NCBI GenBank assembly: GCA_035420085.1 | Contig: DAOLUH010000027.1 | Coordinates: 1 to 64,000, forward strand | Source of the DNA: DSWT01 sp035420085 | GTDB taxonomy: Bacteria > Chloroflexota > Anaerolineae > B4-G1 > SLSP01 | DNA length: 64,000 bases | Direction: 5' to 3' | Part shown: in pieces, positions 48,480 through 56,400 of the stretch | Layout: every line of letters starts with the position of its first letter | How positions within the stretch are numbered: the first letter of the stretch is position 1 | Position numbers and translations under genes: made by a program | The notes under the pieces: model-generated | Told to the model about the DNA's origin: nothing | Databases searched by the model: none | The model's input: the letters and a program-made list of their open reading frames with translations, nothing else

Positions 48480-50219
48480 TTATGCCGCCTGAGCGTCATC
48501 GCTTAACGCAGATGGTAATGTGAAGAAGAACTCGCTGCCCTGCCCTGGTGTGCTGCTGACCCCCACTTCGCCTTTGAGTTTCGTGACAATCCGCTGCACG
48601 ATGGACAACCCCAAACCGTGTCCCTCCACCGATGTTTGCTGTAAGCGCGTGAAGGCAGTAAAAAGATGCGTCTGCTCTTCGTCGGAAAGCCCACGCCCGT
48701 TGTCCCGTACCCAGAAGCGCACCATCCCTTGCGGTAACGACGTTGCTCCTAACTCGACGCGCGGGGGATTTCCGCCGTACTTGATGGCATTGCTGATGTA
48801 GTTGAGCCAGACCTCTTCGATCCACGGGCCGTATCCGTAAGCCACCGGCCAGGTTTCAGGCACAACAAGCTGAGCCATAGACGTTTTCAGCAAGTCACCG
48901 AGCCTTTCCGTAACGGCAGTGACAATGCCGGACATATCCAGCTGGGCCATAGGCACTTCGTCCATCTTGCGGACACTGGCGAGCAGCAGTAGTTCGTTGA
49001 TGATGTTCGACATCCGCCGTCCGTTCTGCGCGATGATAGCCAACGTGTCGCCCAATTTGTCGAGCGGCATTTGAACGTACCGTTTTTGCAACAAGTCGCT
49101 GAATCCCACGACCGCCGTGAGCGGGGTTTTCAGGTCGTGTGCGACTGTGTGCGCGAAGGCATCCAACTCCACATTGCGCGCTTCCAGCTCGATGGTTTGC
49201 TGGCGCAATGCTTCCTCGGCTAATTTGCGCTCGGTGATTTCCTGCTGCGCCAGCTCGTACAGGCGCGCCTGGCGGATCGCAATGGCTAACAAGGCTGCGA
49301 CTTCCGTGGCAACGGTGATGTGAGTAGCATCGAACACGGCGGGTTGCCGTGATTCCAGGTGCAGCGTGCCCACCAGTTCATCATGGACAACGAGCGGGAC
49401 GACGACATAGGCGCACACACCTTCAGCCAACAAGTGCTGTTGTAATGGCGAAAGGGCAGGTAATGCGCACAGATCAGAAATACCCTGCACCAAACCAGCG
49501 CGCAGAGCAGGACTGTCGAAGACCTCGCGGTAAGCTTGCCCGTTCATCTCTAATGCTAATTCACCGCTTGATTCTGCCGCGAGTGTCTTATATGCTCCGT
49601 CATCGGTCAACGCAATCACGATCACGCGCTCGCAAGGGATGAGCTGGCGGATGCGCCCAACCGCAGCCACAGCAATCGTCTCCGGCGACTGCGCCGCGAC
49701 GATGGATTGGTCAATTTCGTGCAGGATGCGCAGCCGCTCGACGTAATGGCGCAAGTTTTCTTCGGCGCGGGTACGCTCGACGACCTCTCGCTGCAAGGCG
49801 CTGTTATTCTCTTCTAGCTGCTGTTGTAAGCGCCGCAGCGAAAGATGTGTTTCAATGCGCGCCAGGATCTCTTTCACCTGGAAAGGTTTGGTGATGTAAT
49901 CCACGCCGCCGACCGCGAAAGCGCGCACTTTATCAAGTTCCTGGTTCAGCGCGCTGAGAAAAATCACCGGGGTGTGGTGTGTTTTAGGGTCGGCCTTCAG
50001 ACGCTCGCAAACCTCATAGCCGGATAAACCGGGCATCATGATGTCGAGCAAGATCAAATCCGGGACAGACGTTTGCACAGCTTCAAGGGCTGAATCTCCA
50101 GCCATTGCAGTCTGCACGGCATAGCCTTCCCGCGTCAAAATGTCCGCCAAAAACCGCACATTGAAGGGGGTGTCATCAACGATCAAAATACTCGCCTTAG
50201 GCAGGCCAGATTCAGTCAT
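48480..50219 (-). CDS. Hybrid sensor: receiver-GAF-histidine kinase
   Basis: A 579-residue cytoplasmic protein. An N-terminal receiver (about 8-125) has the phospho-Asp in LILLDIMMPG and conserved IVDDTPFN, then a coiled coil (about 130-165). A GAF domain follows (about 180-325). The kinase core has H-box FAHTVAHDLKTPLTAVVGFSDLL (about 370-392) and ATP-binding N and G boxes (NYISNAIKYGG, VRDNGRGLS, HGLGLSIV). The receiver at the N-terminus is the reverse of the usual order. No membrane helix is seen, so it senses an internal signal. The phosphatase gene is downstream and overlaps almost directly. Confidence 0.9.
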   Translation of the reverse strand: MTESGLPKASILIVDDTPFNVRFLADILTREGYAVQTAMAGDSALEAVQTSVPDLILLDIMMPGLSGYEVCERLKADPKTHHTPVIFLSALNQELDKVRAFAVGGVDYITKPFQVKEILARIETHLSLRRLQQQLEENNSALQREVVERTRAEENLRHYVERLRILHEIDQSIVAAQSPETIAVAAVGRIRQLIPCERVIVIALTDDGAYKTLAAESSGELALEMNGQAYREVFDSPALRAGLVQGISDLCALPALSPLQQHLLAEGVCAYVVVPLVVHDELVGTLHLESRQPAVFDATHITVATEVAALLAIAIRQARLYELAQQEITERKLAEEALRQQTIELEARNVELDAFAHTVAHDLKTPLTAVVGFSDLLQKRYVQMPLDKLGDTLAIIAQNGRRMSNIINELLLLASVRKMDEVPMAQLDMSGIVTAVTERLGDLLKTSMAQLVVPETWPVAYGYGPWIEEVWLNYISNAIKYGGNPPRVELGATSLPQGMVRFWVRDNGRGLSDEEQTHLFTAFTRLQQTSVEGHGLGLSIVQRIVTKLKGEVGVSSTPGQGSEFFFTLPSALSDDAQAA

Positions 50220-50345
50220 TTCTTCCTCTCACATTACAGTCACACAACGTCGTCATGTACGAAACACTATATCACATTTTTCGGTAACTGCTGAACGGTC
50301 TTGCGTCCCCTAAGCGCCACAAGCGCCCACAAGGGGCCAGGAAGG

Positions 50346-51980
50346 TTATCCGAACAAAGCCGCCGCGGCGTCTTGCACATCAATGCCTTTCCCGGCGATC
50401 TCGCCATACAAGTCTTGATAATCGCGGGTGTGGACGACGATGGGCATGGGCACGGCATGGCCTAGAATCATCGCTTGCTGCTTGGTTTCCAGGCGCGCCA
50501 GGACTTCGCGCAGGGCCGCCGTCCCCGCCAGCCCGGAGAACACGGCGCGGATGTCGTTCTCCTCGTCGAGCAACGCCGTCACGCGCGTGCCGATCTGGCT
50601 CATCACCTCTGGGTCAATGCCGCTCGGGCGCTGATCCACCACCAGCAGCGTGACGTTGTACTTGCGCATCTCCCGCGCGATGGTGCCGAAAATGGTATGG
50701 CGCGCAATCGCCGGGTCGAGGAACTTGTGCGCTTCCTCAATGGTGATGACCAGGGGGCGCGGTTCGTTGCCCTTGCCGCCCAGCGCCGATTCTTTGCGAT
50801 CCACGTAGGCCTGGTGAATCCGCCGGGTGATGTAGTTCGCCACCAAGATGTAAGCCTCTAGCGCGTTCCCGTAACGGCCAAACTCCAAAATCACACTGAC
50901 GTTGCTGTTGATGTAATCCAGGATGCGGCCAATCGGGTCGTCGGGGGCCTTGTCCACCAGAAAATCAAAACGGCGCAACTGTTCCAACTTGCGCTTGATC
51001 GCGCCGAGCGTGCCTTCGTGCAGTTGGTTGCTCTCCAGGATGGCGATCAAGGTTTCATCCGGTTCTTCTGCCAGGAGACGGCGCACCCACGCGGTTCCCA
51101 GGCGTCGCCGCAGCATATATAGCGCGTTCGACTGCACCTCAGTAAACCCAAAAAGCGGCGTCAACAGTTCCAGGTCTTCCGGCTCCAGTTGATCGTAGCC
51201 GATGGTGACGTTAAAATCCACCTTGCTGCCGCGCCGCCGCGACGAATCGGGGTCGAGCGTGAAAACCGTCACCCGTCCATCGAAGAAAAGCTGGCGCAGT
51301 CCTTTGACATCTTGCTTGGCCTCGTCCTGGCTCTTCCAACCGTACTCGTTGTGCATGTCGAAGATAAGGTTGACGGCGGCGCGCTGTTGAATGATGCCGG
51401 CCAGCACCATCCGCGTGAGGAACGTCTTGCCGGTGCCGCTCTTGCCGAAGATGCCGCTAGAACGTTCCACAAAGCGCGGTAAATCCAGAGCGATGCGCGT
51501 GTTCTCCATCTCCAGCGGCTCGCCGATGTAGAAGCGGCCCGGTTCATCGGGGTCGCCGAAGATCTGCGCGACCTCCTCCGGCGTGGCCTCGTACACGCGC
51601 GTGAAGTGGCTCGGAATCGTTTTGGCCGGTCGCACTGCGCCTTCCTCGACGACCAGCATTGGCGTGACGTGGATGCGTCCGTAGGTCAGCGTGCCGCGAT
51701 AGACTCGCGCCAGGAAGCCGTCAGGGTCTTCCGGCGGCGACTGTTCCAGCTCCGGCGCGCGGGTTTCGAGCGCCACGTCGGTGATCATCCCGAAGAAGCG
51801 GCGTTCCGTCTGCCCGCGCACGACGACGTAGCGTCCTACCGCCAGGCCCTCGATGAAGCGGTCCGGCGACAGTTTCGCTTCCAGTCCCCGGCTCAGGCTG
51901 CCGCTGACAACGTTGCCCAACACAGCCGCATCAACCGGCTTAGGGCGCGGGAACCACACATCCAATTCGCTCTCGGTCAT
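50346..51980 (-). CDS. HerA-like ATPase (HAS-barrel/DUF87 family)
   Basis: A 544-residue hexameric-type ATPase of the FtsK-HerA superfamily. The N-terminal beta barrel (about 1-140, HAS-barrel) precedes Walker A GIFGKSGTGKTFLTRMVLAG (about 174-193). Walker B-like RPLVITIEEAHKFLDPAIAR (about 412-431) follows, then LLVVDQRPSGIDPEVMSQIGTRV and a C-terminal arginine-rich finger region. In archaea HerA works with NurA in DNA end resection; no NurA gene is visible here. Start follows AAGGAG. It is upstream of the histidine kinase gene and downstream of Fic. A DNA-processing or defence role is possible but not shown. Confidence 0.88.
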   Translation of the reverse strand: MTESELDVWFPRPKPVDAAVLGNVVSGSLSRGLEAKLSPDRFIEGLAVGRYVVVRGQTERRFFGMITDVALETRAPELEQSPPEDPDGFLARVYRGTLTYGRIHVTPMLVVEEGAVRPAKTIPSHFTRVYEATPEEVAQIFGDPDEPGRFYIGEPLEMENTRIALDLPRFVERSSGIFGKSGTGKTFLTRMVLAGIIQQRAAVNLIFDMHNEYGWKSQDEAKQDVKGLRQLFFDGRVTVFTLDPDSSRRRGSKVDFNVTIGYDQLEPEDLELLTPLFGFTEVQSNALYMLRRRLGTAWVRRLLAEEPDETLIAILESNQLHEGTLGAIKRKLEQLRRFDFLVDKAPDDPIGRILDYINSNVSVILEFGRYGNALEAYILVANYITRRIHQAYVDRKESALGGKGNEPRPLVITIEEAHKFLDPAIARHTIFGTIAREMRKYNVTLLVVDQRPSGIDPEVMSQIGTRVTALLDEENDIRAVFSGLAGTAALREVLARLETKQQAMILGHAVPMPIVVHTRDYQDLYGEIAGKGIDVQDAAAALFG

Positions 51981-52000
51981 AGTACGCTCCTTCGAAAATA

Positions 52001-52066
52001 GCCACCGAGAACATAGAGTTCACAGAGATAGGGAAATAACTCTGTGTGCTCTGCGCTCTCTGTGGC
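52001..52066. repeat. CACAGAG-type dispersed inverted repeat, copy 2
   Basis: GCCACCGAGAACATAGAG, then TTCACAGAGATAGG, an AT-rich middle, and CTCTGTGGC. It is the reverse-oriented relative of 43335-43392. It lies between the Fic and HerA genes. Confidence 0.7.
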
Positions 52067-52105
52067 AGAAATTTTCGTGCTTGCAGGTGTAAAACCGACG
52101 TCTCT

Positions 52106-53254
52106 TTATTCGGCGTCTTCGATCACGTCCAGAATCTCGCGCGCCACGTAGCGCCGCCCGCGCTTCCGCCCGGTGACTTCCTGCAAAATGCCGTCGTCCT
52201 CAAGCTGCGCCAGGTATTGGTAGGCCGTCGCGCTGGAAACGTCCAACTGGTTAATCACCATCGCCCCGGTCACAAAGGGATTTTCGAACAACATGTCAAT
52301 CAACGTTTGCAGCTTCGACGAATCGTCGTATTGGCGGCGGTAGGCCGTGTGCAGCGCCAACAACCGTTGTCCTTGCTTCACCGCGATCTGGCTCTGCTCG
52401 GCGACGCCGTGCAGGAAGTAGCGCAACCAGAGTTCCCACGAACCGCGCTGGCTCACGTCCAGCAACAGGGCGTAGTACATCTGGCGGCGGCGCTCCATAT
52501 ACGCGCTCAAGTACAGCAGCGGCTGCGGCAGCACTTCCCACGCCACGAACAGCAGGACGGTCAACAAGCGTCCCACCCGCCCGTTGCCGTCCAGGAACGG
52601 GTGGATGGCCTCAAACTGGTAATGCGCCAGCGCCAGTCGCACCAGCGGCGGCAGATGCGACGGCGCGTGCAAGAACTGCTCCCAGGCGTGCAAGGCTTCC
52701 ATCAGCGTTTCGGGCGGCGTCGGGACGAAGACGGCTTCTTCCAGCCGGCAGCCCGCCGGGCCGATCCAGTTCTGCGTGCGGCGAAACTCGCCCGGCGCGC
52801 TCCAGTTGCCGCGCACGCCGTCCATCAAGATCGCGTGCAGTTCGCGCACCAGCCGCAGCGAGACCGGCATCCCCAGCGACACCTGTTCCAGGCCATACTC
52901 CAACGCCTGCACGTAGTTGTGGACTTCTTGCACATCGTCAGGGAGCGCCCGGGCAGTGCGGTGCGCGCCTTCGTAGACGTAGAGATCGGAGAGCGAAGCC
53001 TGCGTGCCCTCAATGCGCGATGAAAGAACGGCCTCCTGACGCTGGAGAGGACGGATCAGCAGGTAGGGGTTGGGCAAAATCTGTCCCAGGCCGCCCAGGT
53101 AGCCCACGGCGCGGTCGGCGGCGGAGAGCGCCTGCACCAACTCCACCGACCACGTCAACTGCGGCGGCAGCGGGTTGGGGACAAAGGCGCGGTGTCCGCC
53201 AATGGCCTGCACCACGCGACCGGCGGGGCTGTCCTGAAAGACTTCATCATCCAT
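52106..53254 (-). CDS. Fic family protein with C-terminal winged helix
   Basis: A 382-residue Fic AMPylation-type enzyme. The catalytic core is HPFLDGNGRVGRLL (about 216-229), a full match to HPFx(D/E)GNGRxxR. An N-terminal SSRIEGTQASL (SxxxEG) fits the class II autoinhibitory helix, so the protein probably controls its own activity. The C-terminal part (about 310-382) resembles a winged helix (LDVSSATAYQYLAQLEDDGILQEV), suggesting DNA binding. Start ATG 53254 has no ribosome binding site. Two palindrome-like sites overlap its promoter, which would allow autoregulation. Substrate unknown. Confidence 0.9.
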   Translation of the reverse strand: MDDEVFQDSPAGRVVQAIGGHRAFVPNPLPPQLTWSVELVQALSAADRAVGYLGGLGQILPNPYLLIRPLQRQEAVLSSRIEGTQASLSDLYVYEGAHRTARALPDDVQEVHNYVQALEYGLEQVSLGMPVSLRLVRELHAILMDGVRGNWSAPGEFRRTQNWIGPAGCRLEEAVFVPTPPETLMEALHAWEQFLHAPSHLPPLVRLALAHYQFEAIHPFLDGNGRVGRLLTVLLFVAWEVLPQPLLYLSAYMERRRQMYYALLLDVSQRGSWELWLRYFLHGVAEQSQIAVKQGQRLLALHTAYRRQYDDSSKLQTLIDMLFENPFVTGAMVINQLDVSSATAYQYLAQLEDDGILQEVTGRKRGRRYVAREILDVIEDAE

Positions 53255-53258
53255 CGTT

Positions 53259-53317
53259 ATTTTAGTCCGGTAAAATAAGCGTTGTCGTTATTTCAATTTT
53301 ACCACGGAAACTAAAAT
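53259..53317 (-). promoter_or_regulatory. Pair of ATTTTA...TAAAAT inverted repeats (possible operators)
   Basis: Site 1 (53259-53276) reads ATTTTAGTCCGGTAAAAT. Site 2 (53296-53317), read on the minus strand, is ATTTTAGTTTCCGTGGTAAAAT, the same half sites with four extra bases in the middle. Both lie in front of the Fic start. A winged-helix regulator, possibly Fic itself, could bind. Inference only. Confidence 0.45.
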
Positions 53318-53337
53318 CAATACGTATTGGCGGTGCG

Positions 53338-53366
53338 TTTACATGTGGTAGGTTGGGTTATATAAT
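53338..53366 (+). promoter_or_regulatory. Sigma-70-type promoter of the FG-GAP gene
   Basis: TTTACA (53338-53343), a 17-bp spacer and TATAAT (53361-53366). A leader of about 60 nt leads to AAAGGAG and the start at 53434. Divergent from the Fic gene. Confidence 0.8.
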
Positions 53367-53433
53367 GGGGAAATAGTACCGGTTTGTATTGGGTAGCAAT
53401 GTGGGTTATCAATTCAATCAAGTAAAGGAGCGC

Positions 53434-56400
53434 ATGATGTGTGAAAATTGTTGGCTGGATCATTCCCGTTATGGGGCAAGGTCTGTGCGATTTGCATGGC
53501 CGCTGTTCATTGCCGCCGCGCTGCTCGTGCTCATCTTCCTGAACGTTTCGACAGCGTTGGCCGGGACGCCGGGCTTTGCCCAACCTAGCCCATTTGGCCT
53601 GGGCGATACGATGAGCGGCGCTGTGGCAGCCGGCGATATGGATGGCGACGGCGACCTGGATTTGATTACCGCCGATACTGGCAGCAATGGGCATCTCCTG
53701 TATCTGAACAACGCGCGCGCCGGTTTTGCCGTGAAACGCATCGTCGGCATGGCGCCTGGCGACGCTTCGTGTGTGGCCGTGGGCGATCTGGATGGCGACG
53801 GGGACCTTGATGTGGTCTTTGGCAGCAAAGACGAGGCGGCGCAGGTGTATGTGAATGACGGCAAAGGTAACTTCACGCCTGGCGCCAGCCTGGGGGATGA
53901 CGGCAACAACTATACGAGCGTGGCAATCGGCGATCTGGACGGCGATGGTGATTTCGACCTGGTTTTCGGCGGCATGGCGGGTGAAGTTGTAGTGTATGTG
54001 AACGATGGCAGCGCCCAATTCAGCGCCGACGCCTCGTGGGACGAACCTGGCAACGTCATCACCCGCGTCGTTTTGGGCTATTTCGATGACAACGATACGT
54101 TGGATATTGTGACCGGGGTATCCACCGGTAGCAACGCGATTTACCTTAACGAGGACAGCCTAAGTTTTTCGGATGCTCACTTCTTTGGCCCGGAAGACCC
54201 GACGACAAAGGGCCTGGCAGTGGCCGACTTTGACGACAATGAGCGGCTCGACCTGGTCGTGGGTAACTTTGATGCGCCAAGTGTGTTGTACATGAATTTC
54301 GACGGCGTGGATTTTACGCTGACCCATACGTTTGCGATCACTTCCGTCGTCAGTGTGGCGACGGGCGACCTTGATGGCGACGGCGTGGTTGACGTGGCTT
54401 TTGGCCGAGAAGCGCAATTCAACCTGGCGTATTTCAACGATGGTGAGGAAAATTTCGCCGTCTCGCGTACCTTTGGGCAGCGTTCGAATATGACCACTGA
54501 CATAACGATGGCCGATCTGAATGGCGACGGCGCGCTTGATCTGGTGGTGGTCACCGGCGGCGAGCAGGATATGGTGTACCTCAACAACGGCGCGGGCGGC
54601 TCGACTGTGGGGCGCAATGTTGGCCCAGGGAATGATCCAACCGAAAGCATTGCCGTAGCCGATTTTGATGGCGATGGATTACTCGACCTGCTGGTGGGTA
54701 ACGTTGGCGCGCCCACGCAGGTATATCTCAACGACAAAAGCAACCCGGCCAAAGGTTTGGCGTTGCACTATGCTACACCCGTGGCCTCCACACGAGCCGT
54801 CATCGTCGCTGACTTTGATGGCGACGGAGACCTCGACTTTGCCGCGGGCAATGCGGGGCAGCCCAACGTCATCTATTTCAACGATAGCGCGGGACATTTC
54901 CCCACGACGCGCACCTTTGGCACGTTGACCGGACAAACCACCGCGTTAGCTGTAGGCGACCTGGACGGCGACGGGGACCTTGATCTGGTGGAAGGCAATC
55001 AGAAGGAGTTGAACCGGGTCTATCTAAACTCTGGTGCGGGCATCTTCAGCCTCGCATACACATTTGGCAATGCGGAAGAGTATACGTTCGCACTGGCGCT
55101 GGGCGATCTGGATAATGATGGCGACCTGGATCTCGTTGAAGGCAACTACAACGGCCAAAATCTGCTTTATGACAATGACGGCGCAGGTCATTTTGATGAT
55201 ACCACGGCGCAAATTTTTGGCCCCGATTCTGACTGGACGAACAGCGTGGCGTTGGGCGACCTGGATGCTGACGGCAATCTCGACATTGTCGTCGGCAACG
55301 AAGGCCAGCAAAACATGATCTATTTCAACTTGGGAGCAGGGGGCGGGGACCAACGCCCCTTCGGGCCAGGCGCCGATTGGACTTACGATATCGTCGTGCA
55401 AGATCTGGATGGCGATAGCGACCTGGATATCGTCGTCGCCAACCGCTACGAGCAGAACGCCGTGTATCTCAACGATGGCCTGGGGTTGTTCAATTGGTCA
55501 ACTCCGGCTTCCACCTTTGGTACGGGCGAAGATCAGACCACGTGTGTCGCGGTGGGTGATCTCGATAATGACGGCATCCCGGATTTTGCCGCCGGCAACG
55601 CTGGTGAGCAAAATGTGATCTATGTCAACAACTTGCGCTGGCCGCAGTCGCTCATCAACACACCGCCGACGATGGGCATCCAGCATCCTGGCAGGACCCC
55701 CGTAGCCACCGGCTATGCCAGCTCCGAAATCCTGGCGAACATCATCCCCATCACCTACACGCTTTACGATTGGGAAGCCGATCCTGTGGCGCGCGTCCAG
55801 GCGTATTTTTCCCTCAACGGCGGGGGCAGTTGGCTGCCGGCGGTGGCTGCCGCGGGAACAGTGACGACCAATCTATCTGCCAGCCGTTGGCCTACCGGAA
55901 CGCAGCACGTGTATCTTTGGGATGCGCCGAACAGCAAATTCTACGGGCGCTCCGATAACGTCATCTTTCGCATTGTCGCGTATGCCGACGTGCGCCCGCG
56001 TCCGTATAGCGTCCCCGGCCCGTACCAGCTTCCCTACACCTCGGCGGAGACCCCGCCTTTCCGCGTGCGCGGCAACCAGATTCGCGTGCTGCAAGGCGCG
56101 CAGCCAATGGCGGGCGCGCAGGTGTTCCACTTCCTGGCTGGCGACCTGCGCGCCGACCCCTTCACCAATAGCGCGGGGCAACCTTACGTGACCGATGCGC
56201 AGGGCTATTTGCAGGGACGCGGGGCATTACAGCTCGGCGACCGCCTGGTAGCGATTGCGCCCATCAGTGCCACACAGGATTACACGCTCTACTACGCCAG
56301 CGCCGCGCCTACCCTTACCGGTCTGGATGCTCATGTCGTCACGACGTTGGGGATGCAGACCTTGCAAGTCTCAGCCACGCATCCCCTGCTGCTCTTCAAC

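Noticed and set aside
46375..53254. A complete defence island
   Set aside because: HerA, PLD and Fic are separated by signalling genes and no partner nuclease, toxin pair or restriction gene is present.
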